Assembly (NCBI RefSeq): GCF_042660285.1
Contig: NZ_JBHSTP010000001.1
Location: 558,001 to 622,000 of the forward strand
DNA length: 64,000 nt
Direction of reading: 5' to 3'
DNA from: Luethyella okanaganae
GTDB taxonomy: Bacteria; Actinomycetota; Actinomycetes; Actinomycetales; Microbacteriaceae
Part shown: piece by piece, positions 1-8,308 of the stretch
Layout: each line of letters begins with the position of its first letter
How positions within the stretch are numbered: position 1 is the stretch's first letter
Position numbers and translations under genes: made by a program
The notes under the pieces: generated by a model
The model's database searches: none
The model's input: the letters and a program-made list of their open reading frames with translations, nothing else
What the model was told of the DNA's origin: nothing

Positions 1-749
1 GGCGTCTGCCCTTCATGCTGAGCGCCGTGCTCATCGTCGCGGGCCTGATCATCCGCCTCAAGGTCTCGGAATCGCCCGAGTTCGAGGAGTCCAAGGCGCG
101 CGGTGAGCTCGTGAAGAACCCGATCCTCACGGTCATCCGCAACGACTGGCGCACCGTGCTGCGCGTCATCGCCCTGCGTCTTGCCGAGACCGGTGGTTTC
201 TACGTGATCGTCACCTACCTGATCTCCTACGTCACGACGAACGAGATCGCTCCGCGTGAGACCGCGCTGACCGGCCTTATCATCGCCACCGCGCTCGGAT
301 GCTTCACGACCGTGATCTTCGGGGCGCTCAGCGACCGCTTCGGTCGCAAGACGGTCTACCTGATCGGCTGCCTCGCGACGATCGCATTCGGGTTCCCGCT
401 GTTCCTGCTCGTGAACACGGCGATGCCGTTCCTCATCGTCACCGTCTACGTCATCGGCCTGACGATCATCCACGACATGCTGGCGGGAACGCAGGGCGCC
501 TACTTCAGCGAACTGTTCGACACGAACACCCGCACCTCGGGAGCTTCGCTCGGTTATCAGTTCTCGGCTGCGATCTCGGGATTCATCCCCTTCATCGCCA
601 CGGCGGCTGCGCTCGCCGTCGGCTGGGGCGGCGTCGCCTGGATCTATGTAACGGTTGGCGTGATCGGCCTGGTCGGCGTCTTGCTCACCCGCGAGACCTG
701 GGGTGCGAAGGAACGGGCCGAGGTCGATCGAATCATCGCAGGCGCATAG
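1..749 (+). CDS. MFS transporter of the metabolite:H+ symporter type, 5' truncated
   Basis: Carboxy-terminal part (about 248 residues) of a major facilitator transporter whose start lies left of the window; the open frame is already running at base 3. Visible features are the end of one helix, a short cytoplasmic segment (SESPEFEE), then about six hydrophobic segments. The sequence SDRFGRKTVYLIG matches the repeated MFS loop motif. SESPEF in the central loop is typical of the metabolite:H+ symporter subfamily (ShiA, KgtP, ProP relatives), which carries organic acids or osmolytes. The kinase gene begins 41 bp downstream on the same strand, so a joint role in taking up and phosphorylating a sugar acid is plausible. 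Family is secure; the substrate is a guess. Confidence 0.85.
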   Translation, partial: RLPFMLSAVLIVAGLIIRLKVSESPEFEESKARGELVKNPILTVIRNDWRTVLRVIALRLAETGGFYVIVTYLISYVTTNEIAPRETALTGLIIATALGCFTTVIFGALSDRFGRKTVYLIGCLATIAFGFPLFLLVNTAMPFLIVTVYVIGLTIIHDMLAGTQGAYFSELFDTNTRTSGASLGYQFSAAISGFIPFIATAAALAVGWGGVAWIYVTVGVIGLVGVLLTRETWGAKERAEVDRIIAGA

Positions 750-790
750 CCGACAGGCGGGCGCGACGCCGTGCAAGAAGGAGCAATCCC

Positions 791-2050
791 ATGAAGACCG
801 TCGTACTCGATGACGACCCGACCGGCACCCAGTCGGCGACCGGTGTGCGCGTTCTGCTCGAAAGCAGCGCGGAGCTGCTCGAACACGCCCTCGCCGAAGC
901 AGACAGCGTCTATGTGCAGACCAACAGCCGCGCGATCGACGAGGCGACGGCCGTCGAGCTCGTGAGCACCGTGCGGTCCCACGCCCTCGAGGCCGGTCGA
1001 AGGCTCGGGCAGGAGGTGCAGTTCGTCCTCCGCGGGGATTCCACCCTGCGTGGACACGTCTTCGCCGAGACCTCCGTCTTCCTCGACGAGGACTCGGTCA
1101 TGCTCTTCGTGCCGGCCTTCCCCGACGGTGGGAGGACGACGCGAGACGGCGTGCACTACGTCTCGATCGACGGCGTGGATGTCGCCGCCCATGAGAGCGA
1201 GTACGCAGACGATCCCGTGTTCCCCTTCAGCACGGCGGTGCTCGCCGACTATGTGGCCGAGAAGTCCGGTCGATCCGCCGTGCCTCTCGGGCTCGACGTC
1301 GTGCGCGACGGCGATGGGGTGACCAGAGCGCTCCTCGGTGCGGCCCCGGGTTCGGTGGTGGTTCCCGATGCGGTCACGAACGGCGACATCCATGCGATCG
1401 CCCGGGCCGTCTTCGAGGCCAGGACGGCTGGGGCCTCGATCGTGGTGCGCTCCGCCTCGCCTCTCGCCGCCATGCTTGCCGGTGTCGAGAGCGAGGGCCT
1501 GCTGCGGCGGCCGCTCGTTCCGCACGCTCTGCCAACGTTGCTCGTGTGTGGTTCCCACACGGCGGGGGCGACCGCGCAGCTCGAGCGCGTCGCCGAGGAG
1601 TGGGGCGATCCTGTCGTGATCGACACGGGGGACGCGCTCGCCGATCCCAGGCTCGCCGCCGCCGCGGCATCCGCTCAGGTGCTCGCCCAGCTCGAGGAGC
1701 GCGGCCTCGCGGTCGTCGTCTCCGAGAGGAAGCGTGCCGTGGAGCACAACACCCTCGGGCATGGTGAGCGGGTCATGGAGGCATTGACGTCTGTCGTGCG
1801 AACCGCATTGCCGCAGGTCGACGTCGTCGTGTCGAAGGGTGGGATCACCTCGGCGGATGTCGCTCGCATCGGCCTGGGCGCGCGCGCGGCGATCGTGCTC
1901 GGCCAGGTGCTGCCCGGGGTATCGGTCTGGCGGCTCGACGCCGGAGACGGGCGCACGCGGCTCTATGTGGTCGTGCCGGGCAACGTCGGCGATTCCTCGA
2001 CCCTCGTCGACGTGCTCGATGCACTGCACATCCAGCCGACCTCCGACTGA
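791..2050 (+). CDS. Four-carbon acid sugar kinase family protein (DUF1537, OtnK/DtnK-like)
   Basis: A 419-residue protein of the four-carbon acid sugar kinase family, ATP-dependent enzymes that phosphorylate threonate, erythronate or 3-oxo-tetronate. The N-terminal substrate domain begins VLDDDPTGTQ and contains LRGDSTLRGH; the C-terminal nucleotide domain contains SKGGITSADVA and VVPGNVGD, all characteristic of the family. Length is normal. The ATG at 791 is chosen because AAGGAG lies eight bases upstream; the frame stays open upstream only as an overlap with the transporter gene. The partner genes often seen with these kinases (aldolase, isomerase, PdxA2-like dehydrogenase) are not downstream, so they may lie left of the window. 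The exact substrate cannot be read from sequence. Confidence 0.88.
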   Translation: MKTVVLDDDPTGTQSATGVRVLLESSAELLEHALAEADSVYVQTNSRAIDEATAVELVSTVRSHALEAGRRLGQEVQFVLRGDSTLRGHVFAETSVFLDEDSVMLFVPAFPDGGRTTRDGVHYVSIDGVDVAAHESEYADDPVFPFSTAVLADYVAEKSGRSAVPLGLDVVRDGDGVTRALLGAAPGSVVVPDAVTNGDIHAIARAVFEARTAGASIVVRSASPLAAMLAGVESEGLLRRPLVPHALPTLLVCGSHTAGATAQLERVAEEWGDPVVIDTGDALADPRLAAAAASAQVLAQLEERGLAVVVSERKRAVEHNTLGHGERVMEALTSVVRTALPQVDVVVSKGGITSADVARIGLGARAAIVLGQVLPGVSVWRLDAGDGRTRLYVVVPGNVGDSSTLVDVLDALHIQPTSD

Positions 2051-2066
2051 GCGCTGTCGCCCGCGA

Positions 2067-2072
2067 TAGGCT
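2067..2072 (+). promoter_or_regulatory. Candidate -10 box for glpX
   Basis: TAGGCT preceded by GA, about 92 bp before the glpX start, in the gap between the sugar-acid kinase and glpX. It fits the actinobacterial TANNNT -10 pattern. No convincing -35 box is visible, so this is a weak call. Confidence 0.35.
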
Positions 2073-2163
2073 GAGGCAGGCGGTCTCGCGTGGCGGTCCA
2101 CGGAGGCTCGGGGAGCGAAGCAGCACCCATGCCACTGAGCATTGTGTCCGAGAGGGACCCATC

Positions 2164-3153
2164 ATGATGAGTACCGAAACCGCCAGCCTCTTCCTGCACC
2201 CGGATCGCAACCTTGCGATGGAGCTCGTGCGCGCGACCGAGGCCGCCGCGATCCGTGCCGTGCCGTGGATCGGGCGGGGCGACAAGCTCGGTGCTGACGG
2301 CGCCGCCGTCGACGCCATGCGTGCCTTTCTCGGAACCGTCAACTTCGACGGCGTCGTCGTCATCGGCGAGGGCGAAAAGGACGAGGCGCCCATGCTCTTC
2401 AACGGTGAACGTGTCGGAAACGGGCGCGGCCCGGCCTGTGACATCGCGGTCGACCCGATCGATGGGACGAGTCTCACCGCGGCCGGTCGCCAGAATGCGC
2501 TCTCGGTGATCGCGGTCTCCGATCGCGGCACGATGCTGGACGCGTCGAGCGTGTTCTACATGGACAAGATCGTGACCGGGCCGGAGGGCATCGGGGTCGT
2601 CGACATCCGGCGGCCGATCGGTGACAACATCCGTGCGCTTGCCACAGCCAAGAATATGGATGTGGGGGATCTGCGCATCGCCGTGCTCGACCGTCCGCGT
2701 CACGAGCAGCTCATCGCCGACATTCGAGCCGCCGGTGCCGGCACCCGGCTCATGCTCGACGGCGATGTCGCCGGCGGCATCAATGCCGCTCGCTACGACT
2801 CCCGCATCGACATGTGCGTCGGCATCGGCGGCAGCCCGGAGGGCATCACGACGGCGTGCGCGATCAAGGCCATCGGGGGCTTCATGCAGGGCCGCCTCGC
2901 GCCGAGGGACGACGCCGAGCGTGCCCGGGGCGAAGCGGCCGGCCTCGACTGCGATCGGGTCTATGACGCGGACGGGTTGGTGAAAGGCCACAACACCTTC
3001 TTCGTGGCGACAGGTGTGACCGACGGTGGTCTCGTGGCCGGGCCGCGCAAGATCGGCCGCACCCACATCCGCACCGAGAGCATCGTGCTGCGCTCTCAAT
3101 CGGGCACGATCCGTCGTGTAGTGGCTGACCACCTCGTCTCGAAGTGGCTGTAG
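2164..3153 (+). CDS. glpX: Class II fructose-1,6-bisphosphatase
   Basis: A 329-residue GlpX-type phosphatase, hydrolysing fructose 1,6-bisphosphate to fructose 6-phosphate in gluconeogenesis. Metal and phosphate binding motifs are present: GEGEKDEAP at about 68-76 and DPIDGT at 97-102, followed by the conserved LTAAGRQNALSV stretch. Length is normal for the family, and this class is the usual fructose bisphosphatase of Actinobacteria. Two ATG codons stand in tandem at 2164 and 2167; GAGAGGGA upstream serves either. The gene is monocistronic: the kinase ends 113 bp upstream and rmuC converges from the right. Confidence 0.95.
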   Translation: MMSTETASLFLHPDRNLAMELVRATEAAAIRAVPWIGRGDKLGADGAAVDAMRAFLGTVNFDGVVVIGEGEKDEAPMLFNGERVGNGRGPACDIAVDPIDGTSLTAAGRQNALSVIAVSDRGTMLDASSVFYMDKIVTGPEGIGVVDIRRPIGDNIRALATAKNMDVGDLRIAVLDRPRHEQLIADIRAAGAGTRLMLDGDVAGGINAARYDSRIDMCVGIGGSPEGITTACAIKAIGGFMQGRLAPRDDAERARGEAAGLDCDRVYDADGLVKGHNTFFVATGVTDGGLVAGPRKIGRTHIRTESIVLRSQSGTIRRVVADHLVSKWL

Positions 3154-3182
3154 TTCCTCCGCTGCGCACCACGTCGACATCG

Positions 3183-3209
3183 GCCGGTCGGGACCAGTAG
3201 CCGACCGGC
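3183..3209. terminator. Hairpin between convergent glpX and rmuC
   Basis: Perfect nine-base-pair GC stem (GCCGGTCGG paired with CCGACCGGC) with a nine-base loop, 30 bp after the glpX stop. There is no T run on either side, so it is not a classic Rho-independent terminator; it may act as a bidirectional mRNA 3' end or simply as a structural element. Confidence 0.45.
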
Positions 3210-3225
3210 TGGCGCCCGCGCGGCG

Positions 3226-3255
3226 TCAGGAACTTGGCGTTCAGGAACTTGGTGT
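3226..3255. repeat. 15-bp tandem duplication abutting the rmuC stop
   Basis: Two consecutive copies of TCAGGAACTTGGCGT (the second has T for C at position 13). The second copy ends on the first base of the rmuC stop codon as read on the plus strand. It resembles other short tandem duplications in this window. Confidence 0.8.
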
Positions 3256-4700
3256 CAGGATGCGAGTGAGTTCGCGTCGCGCCCGATGGAGTCGTTCTCA
3301 CTGCCGTCGAGTTCGGTGTCGTCGAGTTCGGGGGAGGTGAACTCCGGCGCAGCGATCCCGGCTGTGGCTGAGCCGGATAGCTCGAACTCGAGCGCCGTGA
3401 GTTTGCGCGGTGACTCGTGAACGGGTGCCGGTTCCGTGAGCAGCGTAAGCTTCGTCTCGTCGATGCCGGGGAACTGCCTGGCGGTCACGAGTACGCGGGT
3501 CTCGAGCGAGTTGGCGAACTTGTTGTAGCTGTCCACGGTGCGCTCGATGGCCTTGCGCAGTCCATCTGCGTGAGCTGAGAGCGTGCCGAGTCGCTGGTAG
3601 AGAGTGTTGCCGAGGTCGAAGAGCTTCTTCGCATCATCGGTCACCGCCTGCTGCTGCCAGGTGTAGGCCACGGTCTTGAGCACAGCCCAAAGATTCACGG
3701 GCGAGGCGAGGGCGACGCGCTTGGCGAAGGAGTAGTCGAGGATCGCCGGATCGGCCTCGAGCGCAGACGACAGCAGGGATTCGCTCGGGATGAAGGCGAT
3801 GACGAACTCCGGGCTCGCGTCGAGACCTTCCCAGTAGGTCTTCTTCGCGAGTGCATCGATGTGACCGCGCACGGCCTTGACATGCCTGTCGACGAGAGCC
3901 TTGCGCCGCGCACCCTCCTCGCCGTTGGCGGTCACGGGGATCTGGCTGGCCTCGAGGTAGTGCTCGAGCGGAACCTTCGCGTCGACCGCGATCGACTTGT
4001 CGCCGGGAAGGCGGATGACCATGTCGGGGCGTCCGGCTCCGGCATCCGTCGTGATGCTCTGCTGGGTGTCGAAGTCGACGTACTGCGCCAGACCGGCTGC
4101 CTCGACGACGCGCCGCAGCTGGGTCTCGCCCCATACTCCGCGGGTGCTGTTGGAGCGCAGAGCGGAGGCCAGCGACTCCGTCGTGGCCCGCAACTGCTCG
4201 TCGGAGACCTGGGCCTGCTTGAGCTGCTCGGAGATCGAGCCGTACTGCTCGCTGCGCTGTTTCTCGAGTTCCGCGACCTTCTGCTGCATGGTCTGGAGCG
4301 TTTCGCGCACGGGGCTGAGGGCCTGAAGCACGGCGCTCTCGCGTTTCTCGCGCTCAGACTGCTCGGCCTGATCGGCACGATGACGGTCGACGAGGTCGCG
4401 GTATTGCTGCTTGTGATGCTCGACCTGTTCCTGCAGATTGGCGACGGTCGCGACGGCCGAGGCGAGGTCGGCGCGGATCTCGGCCTGAACGGCCGCCTCA
4501 GCGGCTTTGAGGTCTGCGCGCGCCGATGCCTCCGCCGCGCGCAATTCGGTCATCTCGACGGCATGCCGCGCGGCGACGAATGCCGGGTTCTCAGCGACCG
4601 GCTGCTGTGCCGCCCGGCGACCCAGGAGCAACCAGACGAGGATGCCGCCCAGCGGCGCTCCGATGACGAGGCCGACGATCAGACTCAGGATGGGGTCCAT
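3255..4700 (-). CDS. rmuC: DNA recombination protein RmuC
   Basis: A 481-residue RmuC-family protein, thought to limit inversions between short inverted repeats and carrying a restriction-endonuclease-like core. Residues 1-30 form a membrane anchor, followed by a long Ala/Glu/Gln-rich coiled coil to about residue 190. The conserved core begins GVWGETQLRRVVEAAG and includes RPDMVIRLPGDKSIAVDAKVPLEHY, with the D...DAK pattern of a nuclease-like fold. The C-terminal 60 residues are acidic and low in complexity. It starts at ATG 4700 on the minus strand and lies 97 bp downstream of the exonuclease gene, so the two may be co-transcribed. Confidence 0.9.
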   Translation of the reverse strand: MDPILSLIVGLVIGAPLGGILVWLLLGRRAAQQPVAENPAFVAARHAVEMTELRAAEASARADLKAAEAAVQAEIRADLASAVATVANLQEQVEHHKQQYRDLVDRHRADQAEQSEREKRESAVLQALSPVRETLQTMQQKVAELEKQRSEQYGSISEQLKQAQVSDEQLRATTESLASALRSNSTRGVWGETQLRRVVEAAGLAQYVDFDTQQSITTDAGAGRPDMVIRLPGDKSIAVDAKVPLEHYLEASQIPVTANGEEGARRKALVDRHVKAVRGHIDALAKKTYWEGLDASPEFVIAFIPSESLLSSALEADPAILDYSFAKRVALASPVNLWAVLKTVAYTWQQQAVTDDAKKLFDLGNTLYQRLGTLSAHADGLRKAIERTVDSYNKFANSLETRVLVTARQFPGIDETKLTLLTEPAPVHESPRKLTALEFELSGSATAGIAAPEFTSPELDDTELDGSENDSIGRDANSLAS

Positions 4701-4797
4701 GGCTCCAGTGTCGCAGTCACCACCGACATCGTCGTGACGACGGGCGCTGGACTGCGATTCTGGCCCGACATCTCTGGCCGGACATTCGGACGGAGTA

Positions 4798-5415
4798 CTA
4801 GCCGAATGCCATCGGCCCGTGGACCGAGGCTCGCTCCGCTGTCGCGACGGGGCCGATCGCGCCGACCTTCACCCGGGTGATGTGCGCGAGCTGTTCGAGG
4901 TCACCGGCCTCGTGTCGCCTCGCCGCGTGGATCACGATGGCCGCGCACGCCTCTGCGTCGGCGAGGGCGTCGTGGTGCCGGAAGTCCTCGAATCCGGCGG
5001 CCATGGCGGCGACGGGAAGCCGGTAGGAGTCGAGGTGGTAGGTGCGGCGCGCGAGCTGCAGGCTGCACACGTAGCGGAAGTCCGGGACGACGACGCCCAC
5101 GGCGGTTGAGGTCGCAGCGATCACGCCCATGTCGAAACCGGCGTTGTGGGCGACGAGATGGTCTCCGTCGGCAAAGGCGAGCAGCTTCGGCAGCTGCGTC
5201 GCCCAGTCCGGGGCATCCTCGCAGTCGTCCGCGGTGATGCCGTGGATGCGCGTATTCCATTCCAGGAATGCGTCATGCCCGTAAGGCGGGCGGATGAGCC
5301 ATCCGGCCCGGTCGACGACCGTGCCGTCGCGCACCTTGACCAGGCCGACGGAACACGCCGACGCACTCGACGAGTTGGCGGTCTCGAAGTCGATCGCGGT
5401 GAATTCCAGTGGCAC
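4798..5415 (-). CDS. DEDDh 3'-5' exonuclease (DnaQ/PolC epsilon-like)
   Basis: A 205-residue stand-alone DnaQ-fold exonuclease. All four metal-binding positions are visible: D9 and E11 in AIDFETAN, D95 in HNAGFDMG, and the H148...D153 pair in HHDALADAE, so it should be active and of the DEDDh subtype. Small free-standing members of this type act in DNA repair, proofreading or RNA trimming; the sequence does not tell which. It is divergent from ychF (104 bp apart) and upstream of rmuC on the same strand, which suggests a DNA-maintenance pair. Confidence 0.85.
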   Translation of the reverse strand: MPLEFTAIDFETANSSSASACSVGLVKVRDGTVVDRAGWLIRPPYGHDAFLEWNTRIHGITADDCEDAPDWATQLPKLLAFADGDHLVAHNAGFDMGVIAATSTAVGVVVPDFRYVCSLQLARRTYHLDSYRLPVAAMAAGFEDFRHHDALADAEACAAIVIHAARRHEAGDLEQLAHITRVKVGAIGPVATAERASVHGPMAFG

Positions 5416-5505
5416 GGATCCATGGTCTCATGCTCCTGTGACAATGCCGCTCGTGTTCCGTCGGCCTGGTCACGGTGCGCGTCGGCTGCGCCAACCGACG
5501 GCCGG

Positions 5506-5511
5506 TAGACT
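5506..5511 (+). promoter_or_regulatory. Probable -10 box giving a leaderless ychF mRNA
   Basis: TAGACT ends eight bases before the GTG start of ychF at 5520. At that distance transcription would begin at or next to the start codon. No ribosome binding site precedes the GTG, which agrees with a leaderless transcript. Confidence 0.5.
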
Positions 5512-5519
5512 GGCCGATC

Positions 5520-6593
5520 GTGGCGCTCACTATTGGAATCGTTGGCCTGCCCAACGTCGGCAAGTCGACTCTGTTCAATGCACTGACGAAGAATCAGGTG
5601 CTCGCGGCGAACTATCCGTTCGCGACGATCGAGCCCAACGTCGGCGTCGTGAATCTGCCTGATGCGCGCCTCGAGACTCTCGCAGGCATCTTCGGCAGTG
5701 AGCGCATCCTCCCTGCGGCGGTGGCATTCGTTGACATCGCCGGCATCGTGCGGGGTGCCAGCGAGGGGGAGGGGCTCGGAAACAAGTTCCTCGCCAACAT
5801 CCGCGAGGCCGACGCGATCGCGCAGGTCGTGCGCGGTTTCTCCGACGGCGACGTCGTGCATGTCGACGGTGCGGTGAACCCCGCCGGCGACATGGAGACC
5901 ATCAACACCGAGCTCGTCCTCGCCGATCTCGAGACGCTCGACAAGGCGATCGGGCGCTATGAGAAGGAGGTGCGCGGCAAGAGGCTCGGCCCCGAGGTGC
6001 TCGCTGCTGCGGAGGCCGCGCGCGTGGCGCTCGACGCCGGAACGCCGCTGTCCGCTGCGAAGCTGGACCTGGAACCGATCAAGGAGCTCGGTCTGCTCAC
6101 AGCCAAGCCCTTCATCTACGTCTTCAACGTCGACGAGGCTGTGCTGCAGGATGCCGCGAAGCTCGCCGAACTCGCGGCCCTCGTCGCGCCGGCCCACGCG
6201 ATCTTCCTCGACGCCAAGCTCGAGTCCGAGCTCATCGACCTCGATGCCGAGGACGCCGCCGAGCTGCTCGCCTCGACCGGGCAGACCGAATCCGGCCTCG
6301 ACCAGCTCGCGCGCATCGGCTTCGACACGCTCGGCTTGCAGACCTATCTCACGGCCGGTCCCAAGGAGACGCGCGCTTGGACCATCCCGAAGGGCGCCAA
6401 GGCCCCGCAGGCCGCTGGCGTCATCCACACCGACTTCGAGCGCGGCTTCATCAAGGCCGAGGTCATCTCCTTCGAAGACCTCGTCGCGACGGGCTCGGTC
6501 GCCGAGGCCCGTGCCAAGGGCAAGGCGCGGATGGAAGGCAAGGACTACCTCATGCAGGACGGCGACGTCGTCGAGTTTCGTTTCAATGTGTAG
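5520..6593 (+). CDS. ychF: Redox-regulated ATPase/GTPase YchF (Obg family)
   Basis: A 357-residue OLA1/YchF protein, a ribosome-associated P-loop NTPase of the Obg family that prefers ATP. Motifs in order: G1 GLPNVGKST at 8-16, the switch segment ANYPFATIEPNVG, G3 DIAGIVRGASEGEGLGNKFL, a coiled-coil insertion, and the C-terminal TGS domain (LQTYLTAGPKETRAWTIPKG...DFERGFIKAEVI). The GTG at 5520 gives VALTIGIVGLPNVGKST and the normal family length; an upstream in-frame ATG at 5475 would add 15 unlikely residues. The gene stands alone, divergent from the exonuclease. Confidence 0.95.
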   Translation: MALTIGIVGLPNVGKSTLFNALTKNQVLAANYPFATIEPNVGVVNLPDARLETLAGIFGSERILPAAVAFVDIAGIVRGASEGEGLGNKFLANIREADAIAQVVRGFSDGDVVHVDGAVNPAGDMETINTELVLADLETLDKAIGRYEKEVRGKRLGPEVLAAAEAARVALDAGTPLSAAKLDLEPIKELGLLTAKPFIYVFNVDEAVLQDAAKLAELAALVAPAHAIFLDAKLESELIDLDAEDAAELLASTGQTESGLDQLARIGFDTLGLQTYLTAGPKETRAWTIPKGAKAPQAAGVIHTDFERGFIKAEVISFEDLVATGSVAEARAKGKARMEGKDYLMQDGDVVEFRFNV

Positions 6594-6678
6594 CTTGTAT
6601 CGTCACGCATGCTATGCCTGATCTGATTCCGGTCTGGGGCGAGTCGAGGGGAGCTCGGCGTGTCGGGAGGAACCCCGC

Positions 6679-7179
6679 TCAGGATTCGTATCGCGCGAGC
6701 CACCCGGCGAGGAGCTGCTCGAGCGCAGCGGCCTGCCCGGTGGGGAGCGCTTCGTCGACGAGGCGATGCTCGTTCGCGATGTGTGCGGTGAATGCTTCGT
6801 CGATGAGCCCTCGGCCTGATGATGTCAGGGCGATGACGCGCCCGCGTCCGTCGGCCTCGCTTCGGCGCCGGGTCACCAGCCCACGCCGCTCGAGGCGGTC
6901 GAGGCGCTTCGTCATCGCGCCTGTGGTGACCATGGTGGATGCCGTGAGCTCGCCAGGAGTGCGTTCGAAGGGTGCTCCGGCACGGCGAAGAGTCGCGAGC
7001 ACGTCGAACTCGCCCTCTGAGAGGTCGAAGCGACGATAGACGGCGTCAAGATCCTCGCGGAGATGGTTCGCGAGGCGGTGGAGTCGGCCGATCACGCCCT
7101 GAGGGGCGACGTCGAGGTCAGGGCGTTCGCGCGCCCACTCGGCCATGATCTGCGCGACGCGGTCGGTCGGGGCATCCAT
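6679..7179 (-). CDS. MarR-family transcriptional regulator
   Basis: A 166-residue winged-helix regulator. The DNA-binding core includes FDVLATLRRAGAPFERTPGELTASTMVTTGAMTKRLDRLERRGLVTR, followed by the wing RRSEADGRGRVIALTSSGRGLIDEA, a textbook MarR arrangement flanked by dimerisation helices. It is divergent from an EamA exporter, and the 40 bp between the start codons hold two palindromes, so it very likely represses itself and the exporter and is released by a small ligand. A possible -10 (TATAGT on the minus strand, 7186-7191) lies six bases from the ATG, pointing to a leaderless or very short-leader mRNA. Confidence 0.92.
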   Translation of the reverse strand: MDAPTDRVAQIMAEWARERPDLDVAPQGVIGRLHRLANHLREDLDAVYRRFDLSEGEFDVLATLRRAGAPFERTPGELTASTMVTTGAMTKRLDRLERRGLVTRRRSEADGRGRVIALTSSGRGLIDEAFTAHIANEHRLVDEALPTGQAAALEQLLAGWLARYES

Positions 7180-7187
7180 GTCTCCAC

Positions 7188-7228
7188 TATATCTTCTATG
7201 GAAGCTATACTAGCTTCCATGGAAGCTA
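7188..7228. promoter_or_regulatory. Two stacked MarR operators in the divergent promoter
   Basis: Two palindromes with centres exactly 21 bp apart, two helical turns. The left one (7188-7209) is imperfect, with half-sites TATATCTTCTA and TGGAAGCTATA. The right one (7211-7228) is perfect: TAGCTTCCATGGAAGCTA. Candidate -10 boxes for both genes lie inside them (TATACT at 7206-7211 for the exporter, TATAGT on the minus strand at 7186-7191 for the regulator), so two dimers bound on one face of the DNA would block both promoters. The right palindrome also contains the exporter start codon. Confidence 0.8.
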
Positions 7229-8127
7229 AATGGAGGTGGGTGCTCGTCACCGCGATCGCCCCCGTCGCGTGGGGGAGCGTGTACTTCGTGACGAGAGAGT
7301 TCCTCCCCGCAGATCTCCCGCTGTGGGGTGCGGTGCTCCGGGCACTGCCGGCAGGCCTGCTGTTGCTCGTGATCCGACGCGAGCGGCCGCGCCGGTCCTG
7401 GTGGTGGCGGGCTGCTTCGCTCGGCGCCCTCAACATGGGAGTGTTCTTCGTGCTCGTGTACCTCTCCGCACAGTTGCTGCCGACGAGCATCGCATCGACG
7501 ATCATGGCGACATCGTCCATGGTGATGATGCTCTTCGCGTGGCTGCTCGTCTCCGAGCGGCCGCGCGTACTGTCGCTCGTCGGCGCCTTTGTCGGCCTCG
7601 TCGGAGTCGTCTTGATGCTGGCGGTGGGAGTGCAGCCGGTGAACCCGTGGGGCGTTGTCGCCTCAATCGCGGCCATGTCGATGTCCTCGCTCGGCTTCAT
7701 CCTTGCAAAGCGCTGGGGTTCGGGCGTCGACGTGCTCTCGCTCACCTCGTGGCAGCTCATCGCGGGCGGCGTCATGCTCGTGCCTGCCGCGCTCATCTGG
7801 GAGGGTATGCCCCCAACGCTCGACGCATCGAAGCTCGCCGCGTTCGCCTATGTCAGCGTCGTGGCCACGGCGCTCGCCTTCGTCGCCTGGTTCAGCGGGC
7901 TACGCCGCCTCGCCGCGGGGACGGTCGGCCTGATCGGGCTCTTGAATCCCGTGACCGGGGTGCTCCTCGGCACCCTGGTCGCAGGCGATCCCTTCGGGCC
8001 GGGGCAGTTTCTCGGACTCGCTCTCGTTTTCGCCGCCATCCTGATGGGGTCGTGCCAGCTGCAGGTGGCGGGCAGGAGCAGCAGACAGGAACGGTCTCTG
8101 CCCTGGGAATCTGAGCGACTGTCATGA
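7219..8127 (+). CDS. EamA-family (DMT) transporter
   Basis: A 302-residue inner-membrane protein with ten predicted helices in two EamA repeats (roughly 5-140 and 150-290), the drug/metabolite transporter fold used mostly for export of amino acids, metabolites or toxic compounds. The N-terminal repeat begins VLVTAIAPVAWGSVYFVTREFLP. The ATG at 7219 lies seven bases after the -10-like TATACT, implying a leaderless transcript, and it falls inside the right operator palindrome; another in-frame ATG at 7198 would add seven residues and lies upstream of that -10. Control by the divergent MarR regulator is strongly suggested. The substrate is unknown. Confidence 0.88.
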   Translation: MEAKWRWVLVTAIAPVAWGSVYFVTREFLPADLPLWGAVLRALPAGLLLLVIRRERPRRSWWWRAASLGALNMGVFFVLVYLSAQLLPTSIASTIMATSSMVMMLFAWLLVSERPRVLSLVGAFVGLVGVVLMLAVGVQPVNPWGVVASIAAMSMSSLGFILAKRWGSGVDVLSLTSWQLIAGGVMLVPAALIWEGMPPTLDASKLAAFAYVSVVATALAFVAWFSGLRRLAAGTVGLIGLLNPVTGVLLGTLVAGDPFGPGQFLGLALVFAAILMGSCQLQVAGRSSRQERSLPWESERLS

Positions 8128-8191
8128 ACCCTTGCGCTATTCACCGACCGGCGTAAGATGTTATCTACCACCAGATGAATCTCTGGCATAG

Positions 8192-8228
8192 AAAGGTCTC
8201 GACGAGTCGACAGACGCCGAGGCCTTTT
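8192..8228. terminator. Rho-independent terminator between convergent genes
   Basis: Ten-base-pair stem (AAAGGTCTCG with CGAGGCCTTT, one G-T wobble) ending in TTTT, 65 bp after the EamA stop and 81 bp from the end of the converging MFS gene. It is oriented to stop plus-strand transcription; the opposite strand has a weaker T stretch. Confidence 0.65.
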
Positions 8229-8308
8229 GGGTTGTCTGGGGAAGTCACGGGGGAGACTGGTCCGTGGCGGTTCTTTGCGCCGTTCCGGTTCCGCGCCCGG
8301 CCGGGCCG

